From Bacillus sp. AFS029637 (GTDB lineage Bacteria; Bacillota; Bacilli; Bacillales; Bacillaceae_G), in NCBI RefSeq assembly GCF_002584985.1, contig NZ_NUPZ01000022.1, positions 114,252-178,251 on the forward strand: a DNA stretch of 64,000 nt, written 5' to 3'. The number at the start of each line of letters is the position of its first letter. Within the stretch, counting starts at the first letter, position 1. Made by a program: the position numbers and the translations under genes. This document shows positions 25,890-34,471 of the stretch, one piece after another. The notes beneath the pieces are model-generated. The model did not search any database. It saw only the letters and a program-made list of their open reading frames with translations, and was not told the origin of the DNA.

Positions 25890-26831
25890 ATGTTAAATAT
25901 GTATTTAACAGACCGAAACGGAAAACTACAAGAGATTGAGGAAATGCAAAAGGGTTGCTGGATTAATGTACTTCATCCAACGGAAGAAGAAATTCAATAT
26001 CTAGTACAAACTTTAAATGTAGACTTAGATTTCATTAAAGACCCTTTGGATGATGAAGAACGCTCTCGTATTGAAAAGGAAGACAGTAATACTTTAATTA
26101 TCGTGGATATTCCGACAGTTAGACATGATGAAGAAGGAAATTCGATTTATGACACGATTCCAATAGGTATGATTGTAATGCCAGATTGTTTTGTTACAAT
26201 TTGCTTAGAAGAAAATCCAATTTTTGAACGTTTTATTAACCAACGTATTAAAGAATTTTATACGTTTAAAAAGACACGCTTTGCACTTCAGCTCTTATAT
26301 ACAATTTCTACTTATTATTTAAGATACTTAAAGCAAATTAATCGAAAAACAATTGATTTAGAGCACCAATTAAATAAATCGATGAAAAATAAAGAGATTT
26401 TCACATTGTTAGGCCTTGAAAAAAGTTTAGTTTACTTTACAACGTCATTAAAAGCAAATAAAATTGTAATTCAAAAATTAATGCGTAACAGTACATTTTT
26501 AAAAATGTATGAAGACGATCAAGATTTATTAGAAGATGTATTAATTGAAAATAAGCAGGCCATTGAAATGGCGGAAATATATAGTCACATTTTAAGTGGA
26601 ATGATGAATACTTTTAGCTCCGTTATATCAAATAATTTAAATAGTGTTATGAAACTGTTAACGTCTATTACAATCATTTTATCATTACCAACGATGGTTT
26701 CTAGTTTCTTCGGAATGAATGTAAAGGTTCCATTTGAAGGTGAAGCCCATGGTTTTGTCATTGTACTCATAATATGTGTAACACTATCTCTCACATTAGC
26801 ATTTGTTTTTTGGAAGAAACGTTACTTTTAA
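25890..26831 (+). CDS. corA: CorA family magnesium transporter
   Basis: The 313-residue protein has an N-terminal alpha/beta cytosolic domain, a long helical stalk and two C-terminal membrane helices. The selectivity signature FFGMNVKVPFEG (GMN) sits at the end of TM1, and the C-terminus is the expected basic FWKKRYF. CorA forms homopentameric Mg2+ (and Co2+/Ni2+) channels. GGGGTGAT precedes the ATG. No Mg-sensing M-box leader was recognised in the 184-base upstream gap. Confidence 0.94.
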   Translation: MLNMYLTDRNGKLQEIEEMQKGCWINVLHPTEEEIQYLVQTLNVDLDFIKDPLDDEERSRIEKEDSNTLIIVDIPTVRHDEEGNSIYDTIPIGMIVMPDCFVTICLEENPIFERFINQRIKEFYTFKKTRFALQLLYTISTYYLRYLKQINRKTIDLEHQLNKSMKNKEIFTLLGLEKSLVYFTTSLKANKIVIQKLMRNSTFLKMYEDDQDLLEDVLIENKQAIEMAEIYSHILSGMMNTFSSVISNNLNSVMKLLTSITIILSLPTMVSSFFGMNVKVPFEGEAHGFVIVLIICVTLSLTLAFVFWKKRYF

Positions 26832-26836
26832 AGATA

Positions 26837-26887
26837 AGAAAGCTGCTCTAGCAAAGTCATAAAACTATGCTAGAGCAGCTTTCTTTG
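26837..26887 (+). terminator. intrinsic terminator of corA
   Basis: A long perfect stem of about 18 bp (AAGAAAGCTGCTCTAGCA with its complement) and a 13-base loop. Confidence 0.88.
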
Positions 26888-27030
26888 TTATAAAATCTCA
26901 GTTTTGAAATAGAATATAAATTGTAAAATGTAATGTGTATTATGGTTATGAATTCCATATAAGTCTTGTTCAAATAATAAAATAAGGTTAAAATTACATA
27001 TTGTTAACGAAAAGTTGGGGGAAATACATC

Positions 27031-27927
27031 ATGGAGTTGTTTCAATTACCGAAAGCATTCCTGCAAATGAATACAATCTTTATCTCAATATTAATCGAGG
27101 CACTTCCATTTGTGCTAATTGGTGTATTTATTTCAGGATTCATTCAAATGTTTGTGACAGAAGATATGGTGGCAAAATGGATGCCGAAGAACCGATTTCT
27201 GTCTGTTTTATTAGCTACTTTTTTAGGCATGATGTTTCCAGGCTGTGAATGTGGAATTGTTCCGATTGTAAGGCGATTAATTGGAAAAGGCGTTCCACCC
27301 TACGCCGGGATTGCATTTATGTTAACTGGACCGATTATTAATCCAGTTGTATTATTTGCAACATATGTTGCCTTTGGAAGTAGTATGCACATGGTATGGT
27401 ATCGTTCTATTGTAGCGATTATTGTAGCAATTGTCGTAGGTATTATATTGTCATTCATGTTTAAAGAACATCAATTAAGAGATGATTACTTCCCAGAAGT
27501 GAACCATAAGCGTCCATTACGTAAAAAAATGTGGGATGTATGTACACACGCTGTTGAGGAGTTCTTCTCAATGGGAAAATATTTAGTGTTAGGTGCGTTA
27601 ATTGCTGCTGCAGTTCAAACGTTCGTACAAACTTCAACACTTCTTGCTATTGGACAAGGACCGTTTTCTTCATCAGCTGTTATGATGGGACTTGCTTTCA
27701 TTTTATCACTTTGTTCAGAAGCGGATGCATTTATTGCTTCGTCATTCCAAAGTACATTTTCAACGGCATCACTTGTCGCGTTCCTCGTTTATGGGCCGAT
27801 GGTGGATATTAAAAATATGTTTATGATGCTTGCGACATTTAAAACGAAATTTGTAATTGTCGTTACTGTTACAGTTACACTTGTTGTTTATGCAAGCTCA
27901 CTACTCATTTATGCGATGGGGTGGTAG
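27031..27927 (+). CDS. UPF0718 permease (YcgR-like)
   Basis: A 298-residue polytopic permease with about eight membrane segments. Signature stretches are MMFPGCECGIVPIVRRLIGKGVPPYAGIAFMLTGPIINPVV and ALILSLCSEADAF-type (FILSLCSEADAFIAS), with conserved Cys and acidic residues inside the membrane. It is three bases from the downstream TIGR03943-type gene, so the two form a two-component putative permease. The substrate is unproven; such pairs often occur near COG0523 GTPases, suggesting metal handling. ATG 27031 has GGGGGAAA upstream. Confidence 0.88.
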   Translation: MELFQLPKAFLQMNTIFISILIEALPFVLIGVFISGFIQMFVTEDMVAKWMPKNRFLSVLLATFLGMMFPGCECGIVPIVRRLIGKGVPPYAGIAFMLTGPIINPVVLFATYVAFGSSMHMVWYRSIVAIIVAIVVGIILSFMFKEHQLRDDYFPEVNHKRPLRKKMWDVCTHAVEEFFSMGKYLVLGALIAAAVQTFVQTSTLLAIGQGPFSSSAVMMGLAFILSLCSEADAFIASSFQSTFSTASLVAFLVYGPMVDIKNMFMMLATFKTKFVIVVTVTVTLVVYASSLLIYAMGW

Positions 27928-27930
27928 GTT

Positions 27931-28800
27931 ATGTTTCGAGCATATATATTATTAGGTTTTACAATATTAATTGCACAGCTTCATATTTCTGGTAATATTA
28001 CGAAGTATATTAATATGAAGTATGCTTATTTATCAAAAACAGCGGCTATTATTTTAGGATTTTTAACGATTGTACAAATTATTATCGTTTTTCAGAAAGA
28101 GCATCAAAAGGAGAAAGAACAGCACAATTGTGGATGTGATCATAGCCATTGTGGGCATGATCATTCAAAAGATGAAAATACATGGTGGAAACGAACGTTT
28201 TCTTACACTTTGTTCTGTTTCCCAATTATTTCAGGATTATTTTTCCCGATTGCGACATTAGATTCGGATATTGTTAAAGCGAAGGGCTTTCATTTTCCAG
28301 TAGCACAGGCAGAAAGTAAAGATCCATTTATGACAAGGCAATTTTTAAGACCTGATACAAGTATTTATTACGGAAAAGAAGGCTATCGTGGTGTAATGGA
28401 AAAAGGGAAGAAAGAGTTTGTTACGAAAGATAATATTGCATTAAATGATGAAGATTTCTTAAAAGGTATGGAGACAATTTATAATTATCCTGGCGAGTTT
28501 ACAGGGAAAAAATTATCTTTTAAAGGGTTTGTTTTCCGCGATGATTCTTCTAAGAAAGAACAATACTTTATATTCCGTTTCGGTATTATACACTGTGTAG
28601 CGGATTCTGGTGTATATGGTATGTTAGTGAAAAAGCCAGAAGGGGTAGAATGGAAAAATGATGATTGGATTCAAGTTGAAGGAGAAATATCAACTGAATT
28701 TTATCAACCATTCCATGCGAATATTCCTGTTTTAGAAGTAACGAAATGGAATAAAGTTGAGCAGCCGAAAGAACAATACGTATTTAGAGGAGCCGATTAA
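27931..28800 (+). CDS. TIGR03943-type permease subunit (YcgQ-like) with His/Cys loop
   Basis: The 289-residue protein has membrane segments at about residues 3-20, 33-52 and 93-112, and an extracytoplasmic C-terminal OB-like domain. Between TM2 and TM3 lies a metal-binding-looking loop HNCGCDHSHCGHDHS (residues about 66-80). It is cotranscribed with the YcgR-like permease. The loop suggests a divalent cation such as zinc, as inference. The stop overlaps the terminator hairpin. Confidence 0.87.
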   Translation: MFRAYILLGFTILIAQLHISGNITKYINMKYAYLSKTAAIILGFLTIVQIIIVFQKEHQKEKEQHNCGCDHSHCGHDHSKDENTWWKRTFSYTLFCFPIISGLFFPIATLDSDIVKAKGFHFPVAQAESKDPFMTRQFLRPDTSIYYGKEGYRGVMEKGKKEFVTKDNIALNDEDFLKGMETIYNYPGEFTGKKLSFKGFVFRDDSSKKEQYFIFRFGIIHCVADSGVYGMLVKKPEGVEWKNDDWIQVEGEISTEFYQPFHANIPVLEVTKWNKVEQPKEQYVFRGAD

Positions 28801-28818
28801 TAAAATCGGTTCTTTTTT
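28788..28818 (+). terminator. intrinsic terminator of the permease pair
   Basis: AGCCGATT and AATCGGTT with a short loop and CTTTTTT; overlaps the stop codon. Confidence 0.82.
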
Positions 28819-28908
28819 ATGGACTAAAAGTTCTAAAGATTGCTAATATTAAACGTGTAGTTCACATGACGCAGTATTTATGGATAAATAATTAAAGGGG
28901 TGAAAACA

Positions 28909-29415
28909 GTGACAGGAGTTAAGGGAAAAACAGCTAATGAATCAAGAGTGTTTAAAACGAGCCGAGTATTTCCAACAGATTTAAATGATCATAATACGCT
29001 ATTTGGTGGAAAGATATTAGCGGAGATGGATATGGTTGCTTCCATTTCAGCAACGAGACATGCAAGAAAAGAATGCGTCACAGCATCTATGGATTGGGTC
29101 GATTTCTTACATCCTGTTCGTTCTTCAGATTGTGTAAGTTATGAATCTTTCGTTATTTGGACGGGAAGAACTTCAATGGAAGTATTCGTGAAGGTAGTAG
29201 CTGAAAATTTAATTTCAGGCGAGAAGCGTATTGCCGCAACTTCATTTGTTACTTTTGTTGCACTTAGTAAAGATAATAATCCAGTACCTGTACCAGGTGT
29301 GATCCCTGAGACGGAAGAAGAGAAGGAATTGCATCGCATTGCTGTATTACGTGCAGAACAACGTCATATACGAAAAGCAGAAAGTAAGAAAGTAGCCACA
29401 CTTCTAACTTTTTGA
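28909..29415 (+). CDS. acyl-CoA thioesterase (hotdog fold, YkhA-like)
   Basis: A 168-residue single-hotdog thioesterase: PTDLNDHNTLFGGKILAEMDMVASISATRHA contains the Asn/Asp catalytic region typical of the YkhA/BFIT group (DxNxxxxxFGG), with the second core VTASMDWVDFLHPVR. It hydrolyses acyl-CoA to free acid and CoA and usually acts as a hexamer. GTG 28909 is 8 bases after AAAGGGG; GTG 28900 overlaps that RBS. Single gene. Confidence 0.9.
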   Translation: MTGVKGKTANESRVFKTSRVFPTDLNDHNTLFGGKILAEMDMVASISATRHARKECVTASMDWVDFLHPVRSSDCVSYESFVIWTGRTSMEVFVKVVAENLISGEKRIAATSFVTFVALSKDNNPVPVPGVIPETEEEKELHRIAVLRAEQRHIRKAESKKVATLLTF

Positions 29416-29433
29416 CGAGAAAATTTTAAAATG

Positions 29434-29468
29434 AAAAGAGGACACCTAAAAATAGGTGTCCTCTTTTA
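29434..29468. terminator. terminator between thioesterase and yjcZ-like gene
   Basis: AAAAGAGGACACCTA and TAGGTGTCCTCTTTT with a 4-base loop; 15-bp stem with T tract. Confidence 0.88.
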
Positions 29469-29505
29469 TAGTTTTTTCATCCACATATCATATGACAATA
29501 ACTAC

Positions 29506-29592
29506 TTAGCAGAAGCAAGCAGCACCGACGATGATTAAGAGGATAAATAATACGACTAATAGCGCGAATCCATTACCATGTGCGAAGCCCAT
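29506..29592 (-). CDS. YjcZ family sporulation protein
   Basis: A 28-residue peptide, MGFAHGNGFALLVVLFILL then IIVGAACFC, with the typical Gly-rich start, one hydrophobic span and Cys-containing end of the YjcZ family of tiny spore proteins. GGAGG lies eight bases before the ATG. A perfect sigma-K -10 element CATAnnnTA (CATACTGTA on the minus strand, 29626-29634) lies about 34 bases upstream, but no matching -35 at normal spacing was seen. Too short for ordinary ORF callers. Confidence 0.85.
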   Translation of the reverse strand: MGFAHGNGFALLVVLFILLIIVGAACFC

Positions 29593-29752
29593 TGTTATTT
29601 CCTCCTTTTATTTTAAGATACAACATACAGTATGCAAATGAGCTGTTGTTTGATATGGACATATATCATGCAATGACATATTTTCTTGAATGATAATGTA
29701 TTAAAAAAGGGAAGATATAGGAATAACAGTAAGTGGAGAAAGGAAATTATCC

Positions 29753-30937
29753 ATGAAGTACTTTTTCGTTGTAGTCCTTTTTTTAATAGGTGTATTCATT
29801 TGGATGAACATCGATGTGGAAATGGGGAAAGAAATGGCTAGTGAATATGAATTAGGACAAGCTCGATTAGGTGAATTTCAACTATATACGAACGGTGAAG
29901 CGTTATATAAGAACTTATTTAAGGATATAAACGATGCAGAAAAGTATGTATACATCCATTTTTATATTGTAAGTAAGGATGAAATAAGCCAAGAGTTTTT
30001 GCAGTTACTCGAGAGAAAAGCATCTAGTGGAGTAGAGGTGAAATTGTCAGTCGATCGAATAGGTGGATATAAGCTGAAGAAAAAGATAATTAGTCAATTA
30101 AAAAGTAGTGGTGTCCAGTTTACATTTAGTAAAAAGCCTAAACTGAAAAATATATTCTATTCGTTGCACCAACGAAATCATAGACGTATTGTTACGATAG
30201 ATGGAAAAGTATCCTACGTTGGTGGTTTTAATATCGGAAAGGAGTACCTTGGACAAAATCCGAAATTTGGTCCGTGGCGTGACTATCATGTGCGTATCGA
30301 AGGAAATGGTGCTACTGATATGGAACGGAAATTTGCAGCAGATTGGCAGGAAGATACGGGAGACAAGTTCCCTATACATCAAGAGTTACCTGCGTCAGGG
30401 GAAGTGAAATATCAATATATATTTTCAAATGGAAAAGGATTGTGGCAAGAGTATGGTGCACTATTAAAAAAAGCGAAACGGTCCTTAATTATCGCCACGC
30501 CATATTTTGTACCAAGTAAAGAAATGATGAAAGAGTTAAAAGATGCATTACATCGTGGTGTTAATGTAAAAATTCTCGTTCCGTTTAAAAGTGATGCCGT
30601 ATTGTTAAAACAAGCTGCCTATCCATATTTGAAAGACATGTTACATGCTGGAGCTGAGATTTATCAATATCGGAATGGTTTTTTTCACGGGAAAGTAACA
30701 ATCATTGATGGAGAAATAGTCGATATTGGGACTGCGAATTTTGATAATAGAAGTTTTTATTTAAATTGTGAATCTAACTGTGTCATATATGATAAAACAG
30801 TTGTTGCTGACGTATGGAGTCGATTAAAGGAAGACTTTCATAAATCAAAACGATTCTCTGAAGAAGATTTTGAAAAAATAAGTAGCTGGGATTGGTTTCT
30901 AGCAAGAATAGCGAATGTAATCGCATCATATTTATAG
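29753..30937 (+). CDS. phospholipase-D-type cardiolipin synthase (YwjE-like)
   Basis: A 394-residue PLD-superfamily protein with one N-terminal membrane helix (about residues 2-19) and two HxK(x)4D regions: HRRIVTIDGKVSYVGGFNIG and HGKVTIIDGEIVDIGTANFDNRS. It joins two phosphatidylglycerols to cardiolipin plus glycerol at the membrane. The length matches YwjE (about 398) rather than the 480-500-residue ClsA with two N-terminal helices. The first motif has Arg in place of the usual Lys. The next gene lies 31 bases downstream. Confidence 0.9.
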   Translation: MKYFFVVVLFLIGVFIWMNIDVEMGKEMASEYELGQARLGEFQLYTNGEALYKNLFKDINDAEKYVYIHFYIVSKDEISQEFLQLLERKASSGVEVKLSVDRIGGYKLKKKIISQLKSSGVQFTFSKKPKLKNIFYSLHQRNHRRIVTIDGKVSYVGGFNIGKEYLGQNPKFGPWRDYHVRIEGNGATDMERKFAADWQEDTGDKFPIHQELPASGEVKYQYIFSNGKGLWQEYGALLKKAKRSLIIATPYFVPSKEMMKELKDALHRGVNVKILVPFKSDAVLLKQAAYPYLKDMLHAGAEIYQYRNGFFHGKVTIIDGEIVDIGTANFDNRSFYLNCESNCVIYDKTVVADVWSRLKEDFHKSKRFSEEDFEKISSWDWFLARIANVIASYL

Positions 30938-30968
30938 CATATGAATAAAAGGGAAGGGAGGAGTTTAA

Positions 30969-31427
30969 ATGGACTGTATGAAAGAATTAATGAGATATAG
31001 TTATATGCTAATTTATAAGGTAGGGGAGTATACTGGAAGGGTCCGTGATGAAGAATTAAAGGATTTATTGCAACACCATTTACCGTATATGTTACAAGCA
31101 TATAATGAACAAGTGAATTTTCAAGAAGGGGAGAATGTACAGCGGATAACTTGTGAACCAATGTCGTTTCATTTACCCGAAATAGAAAAGGAAATAGACA
31201 ATAAATATACGGGAGATATTCATATTGCAATTTGTTATATTTCTCATTTGAAACGATTAGCATTAAAGGTAGCACAAGTAGCAGTTGAAGTTGCAAATCC
31301 AGAATTCCGCTCATTTTTGGAAAATTGTTTCCTGAAAATGAACCGCTATGCTTATAGTGTGTGGCAATATGTTATGAAGAAGGAATATAAAATTAACCAT
31401 GTATATGAAAATGAAAAATTTGCATAA
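30969..31427 (+). CDS. CotF-like spore coat protein
   Basis: A 152-residue helical protein. The C-terminal half (IHIAICYISHLKRLALKV then VANPEFRSFLENCFLKMNRYAYSVWQYVMKK) resembles the four-helix CotF domain, including NPxxRxFL and the aromatic YxVWQY stretch. Such proteins are coat or germination-associated; no catalysis is expected. GGGAGGAG precedes the ATG. It follows the cardiolipin synthase gene closely and may share its transcript. Family call is from pattern only. Confidence 0.6.
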   Translation: MDCMKELMRYSYMLIYKVGEYTGRVRDEELKDLLQHHLPYMLQAYNEQVNFQEGENVQRITCEPMSFHLPEIEKEIDNKYTGDIHIAICYISHLKRLALKVAQVAVEVANPEFRSFLENCFLKMNRYAYSVWQYVMKKEYKINHVYENEKFA

Positions 31428-31428
31428 G

Positions 31429-31460
31429 AAACTAAGGTGACAGGGCCTTAGTTTTTTTAT
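31429..31460 (+). terminator. intrinsic terminator after CotF-like gene
   Basis: AAACTAAGG and CCTTAGTTT with an 8-base loop and TTTT. Confidence 0.83.
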
Positions 31461-31573
31461 GGTATTAGAAAATTTACAAATATTTACCGTATATTTACTA
31501 TTTGTCAATCTCTCCTTTAAAAATAGAGAGTAATATGGGATTGTACATATTCTATCAAAGGGAGGAAACGCAA

Positions 31574-31717
31574 ATGAACAAATGGGTTAAATCATTAACT
31601 GCTATGGCACTTGCAAGTTCTTTATTAATGGTAGGTTGTAGTAAAGATGAGGACAAGAAGAAAGAAGACGATACAACAACACAACAAGAGGACAAAAAGG
31701 ATAAAGAAAAGAAATAA
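31574..31717 (+). CDS. 47-residue lipoprotein, charged tail
   Basis: A tiny lipoprotein: signal MNKWVKSLTAMALASSLLM, lipobox VGC (Cys22 near KSLT...VGCSKDED) and a tail of Lys/Asp/Glu/Gln only. ATG 31574 follows GGGAGGAAA. The mature peptide of about 26 residues has no fold signature. Function unknown. It has its own terminator. Confidence 0.75.
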   Translation: MNKWVKSLTAMALASSLLMVGCSKDEDKKKEDDTTTQQEDKKDKEKK

Positions 31718-31726
31718 AGGAATAAT

Positions 31727-31759
31727 AGAGCTTCCTCTTATATATGAGGAAGCTTTTTT
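31727..31759 (+). terminator. intrinsic terminator of the small lipoprotein gene
   Basis: AGCTTCCTC and GAGGAAGCT flank TTATATAT, followed by TTTTT. Confidence 0.87.
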
Positions 31760-31819
31760 GTTGTATATTGAGTGAGAGTATTGAAAAATAGAGAGAGAAT
31801 GAAAGGGAGGGGGAAACAA

Positions 31820-32440
31820 ATGAAAGTATGTATATTGGGAGCAACAGGTCGAGTAGGTTCAAATGTAATAAAATTAGCGTTAAAGGATGCAGCAGAAGTA
31901 ACTGCATTAGTTCGTGATGTGGATAAAGTGGAAATAAAGCATGAAAGATTACAAATTATAGAAGGAAACGTATTAAACGAAAATGATATAAAGAAAGTGA
32001 TAAAAGGATGTGATATAGTAATTAGCGCTCTTGGAACTGATGGAAATGGGACATTAGCGAAGAGTATGCCAAATATTATAAAGCATATGGAAGAAGAAGG
32101 CGTCAAGAAAATCATTACAATAGGAACAGCTGGTATTTTACAAGCAAGAACAAATCCAAGTATATATCGTTTCCAATCAAATGAATCAAAGCGGAAAACG
32201 ACTACAGCAGCAGAAGATCACCTAGCTGCATATAAGGAACTTAGTAATAGTATTTTATGTTGGACTGTCGTTTGTCCGACCCATTTAATAGATGGTGAGG
32301 TGACAGGAGTATATCGGACTGAAAAAGATATATTACCAGAAGGTGGCACGAAAATTACAGTTGGTGATACAGCGCATTTTACATGGGGTTTGTGTAATAA
32401 AAACATATACGAGAATAGTCGAGTAGGTATTTCTTATTAA
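31820..32440 (+). CDS. NAD(P)-binding oxidoreductase (YwnB/BVR-B-like)
   Basis: A 206-residue atypical SDR: CILGATGRVGSNVIKLAL (GxTGxxG) at the N-terminus, then VRDVDKVEIKHERLQIIEGNV and VISALGTDG, the layout of flavin reductase/biliverdin-reductase B-like proteins. Substrate unknown. ATG 31820 follows GGGAGGGGG. The stop adjoins a hairpin whose T-run is on the other strand. Confidence 0.85.
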   Translation: MKVCILGATGRVGSNVIKLALKDAAEVTALVRDVDKVEIKHERLQIIEGNVLNENDIKKVIKGCDIVISALGTDGNGTLAKSMPNIIKHMEEEGVKKIITIGTAGILQARTNPSIYRFQSNESKRKTTTAAEDHLAAYKELSNSILCWTVVCPTHLIDGEVTGVYRTEKDILPEGGTKITVGDTAHFTWGLCNKNIYENSRVGISY

Positions 32441-32466
32441 AAAACCATCCCAAAAGTGGGATGGTT
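32438..32466 (-). terminator. terminator of the CorC/DUF456 operon
   Basis: On the minus strand AACCATCCCAC...GGGATGGTT is followed by TTTTAA. Confidence 0.75.
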
Positions 32467-32947
32467 AGAAGATGATATAACATACGAAGATGATAATCAT
32501 AATGATTTGTAGAATGGCTTTGGCTACGGTACTGCTTAAAAATCCAACGACAGTAGCAACTCCTACTAGAAAGGCGTCTTTTGGCGCCTTTTTATGCATT
32601 AGCTCTGTTATAAAAACCGATAAGAACGGTATTATAATTAAACCAAATGGTGGGAAGAAGAATGATCCGACAATGATCGAAACCATACCAACACGTTCGC
32701 CCCACTTTGAACTTCCATATTTTTTTAGAAAATATCCATTTGCAATAAAATCAGCAACGAAAATAAATAGTGTGAAAATCGCTTGAATAATCCAAAAAGA
32801 AATCGTTAGTTCTCCGCCATTTATACCAAAATGGTAAATCAAATATCCAGCCCATACAGCTAGAATGCCTGGGATAATAGGATAAATAAAGGCGAGAAAT
32901 GAAACGATGAAACAGGCAATGATACAAATTGTTAATAATACAGTCAC
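32465..32947 (-). CDS. DUF456 membrane protein
   Basis: A 160-residue, very hydrophobic protein with about four to five membrane segments and the DUF456 landmarks: YPIIPGILAVWAGYLIY near residue 22, FVADFIANGYFLKKYGSSKWGERVG near 62, and FFPPFGLIIIPFLSVF near 96. The glycine-zipper-like repeats are typical. It starts at GTG 32947 after TAGGAG, ten bases after the CorC-like gene, so the two are cotranscribed. Role unknown. Confidence 0.87.
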   Translation of the reverse strand: MTVLLTICIIACFIVSFLAFIYPIIPGILAVWAGYLIYHFGINGGELTISFWIIQAIFTLFIFVADFIANGYFLKKYGSSKWGERVGMVSIIVGSFFFPPFGLIIIPFLSVFITELMHKKAPKDAFLVGVATVVGFLSSTVAKAILQIIMIIIFVCYIIF

Positions 32948-32957
32948 TTTATAACTC

Positions 32958-34310
32958 CTACTCCTTTTTCGTATCTAATTTATGTACAGCAATTTTTTTA
33001 ACTTGATGCCCATCAAGTTCTAATGCTTTAAATTGAAAACCGTCATATTCAATGGAATAACCAGCTTCAATATTTAAATCTACCGCTTGAGAGAGGAGCC
33101 AGCCTCCAATCGTATCTAAATCGCTATCATCAATATGCAGTCCAAACATATCATTTACTTCAGAAATAAGTACTTTTCCATCTAAAACAGTAAGCTTAGG
33201 CGTACGCTTTTCAATCATAGGTGATTCATCCGCATCAAATTCATCTTGAATTTCCCCAATGATTTCTTCAAGAATATCTTCCATCGTTAAAAGTCCAGCA
33301 GTACCACCATATTCATCCATAACGATGGCCATCTGAACACGATTCTTTTGAAGATGGACTAATGTTTTGCGAATGGGAACCGTTTCAAATACAGTTAATA
33401 CGGGATGTATATAAGATTCAAGTGGTTTATAAATACCTTTCGTTTGATCATGAAATACTTCTTTCGTATTAATCATCCCAATAATATCATCTTTATCTTT
33501 TTCAATAATAGGATAACGTGTATATTTTTCAGTTGCGACGATATCCATGTTTTCCTCTAACGTATTTTCAGTAGATAAACAAATCATTTCAGTACGAGGG
33601 ACCATGATTTCTTTCGCAACGCGGTCATCAAATTCAAAAATATTATTTACATATTTATATTCGGTTTGGTTTATTTCACCGCTTTTAAAACTCTCACCTA
33701 AAATGAGTCGTAATTCCTCTTCAGAATGGGCAAGTTCATTTTCTTTAGCAGGTTCTAAACCGAATAACTTTGTGAAAAATATCGCTGTACTATTTAATAA
33801 CCATATGAACGGATACATAATTTTATCAAACCAAATGAGTGGTTTAGCAAATTTTAAAGCAATGGTTTCTGCCTTTTGGATGGCAAAAGACTTTGGAACT
33901 AATTCTCCTAATACAACATGGAAAAATGTAATAACACTAAAAGCGATAATAAAGGATAAAGTATTAGCCACTGTTCCAGTAATATTAATTTTTTCGAATA
34001 ATGGTCGCAGTAGGTGCTCCACAGTCGGTTCACCAAGCCAACCAAGTCCTAAAGATGTAATTGTAATACCGAGCTGACAAGCAGATAAATACACGTCTAA
34101 ATTAGATACAACGCTCCTTGCAGCCAATGCTTGCTTATTTCCTTCGTTTGCAAGCTGATCAATTCGACTTTTTCGCACTTTTACAACAGCGAATTCTGAT
34201 GCAACGAAAAAGCCAGAAATAAGAATAAGTACAAAGATGAGAAAAATGTTTAATATGTCCAAGTGTGTTCTCCATTCCAAAGTTTGGAATAAAGATGTCA
34301 CCTCCTGCAA
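32958..34310 (-). CDS. CNNM/CBS/CorC-HlyC transporter (MpfA/YhdP-like)
   Basis: A 450-residue protein with domains in order: DUF21/CNNM transmembrane (about residues 15-205), a CBS pair (about 215-340, VPRTEMICLSTENT... YGGTAGLLTMEDILEEIIGEIQDEFD) and a C-terminal CorC_HlyC domain. Related Bacillus proteins export Mg2+. Cotranscribed with the downstream DUF456 gene. The start is unsure: TTG 34310 opens the frame, but the best RBS (AGGAGG, about 34300-34305) lies after it, and in-frame starts downstream are 18 or more bases from it. Confidence 0.88.
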   Translation of the reverse strand: MQEVTSLFQTLEWRTHLDILNIFLIFVLILISGFFVASEFAVVKVRKSRIDQLANEGNKQALAARSVVSNLDVYLSACQLGITITSLGLGWLGEPTVEHLLRPLFEKINITGTVANTLSFIIAFSVITFFHVVLGELVPKSFAIQKAETIALKFAKPLIWFDKIMYPFIWLLNSTAIFFTKLFGLEPAKENELAHSEEELRLILGESFKSGEINQTEYKYVNNIFEFDDRVAKEIMVPRTEMICLSTENTLEENMDIVATEKYTRYPIIEKDKDDIIGMINTKEVFHDQTKGIYKPLESYIHPVLTVFETVPIRKTLVHLQKNRVQMAIVMDEYGGTAGLLTMEDILEEIIGEIQDEFDADESPMIEKRTPKLTVLDGKVLISEVNDMFGLHIDDSDLDTIGGWLLSQAVDLNIEAGYSIEYDGFQFKALELDGHQVKKIAVHKLDTKKE

Positions 34311-34471
34311 TTATGTTATACTTTTATAATAAAACTAAATGAAAAGAATAGTCAAAGAAAAAAGGGTAAATATTGGTATGTTTCTGTAGTAGTTTTTGAA
34401 TTTGTTGTTATTTTGTCCGCTATACAAAAGGAATAACCCCCTACTTGGAGATTATAGAGGGTCATTTCAAA

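Noticed and set aside
30098-31314. Minus-strand frames opposite the cardiolipin synthase and CotF-like genes (30098-30382, 30838-31314)
   Set aside because: They are antisense to well-supported genes, lack RBSs and look like translated AT-rich complement.
31502-31573. Upstream extension of the small lipoprotein gene
   Set aside because: A clear RBS and lipoprotein signal begin at 31574; the upstream codons include promoter-like sequence.
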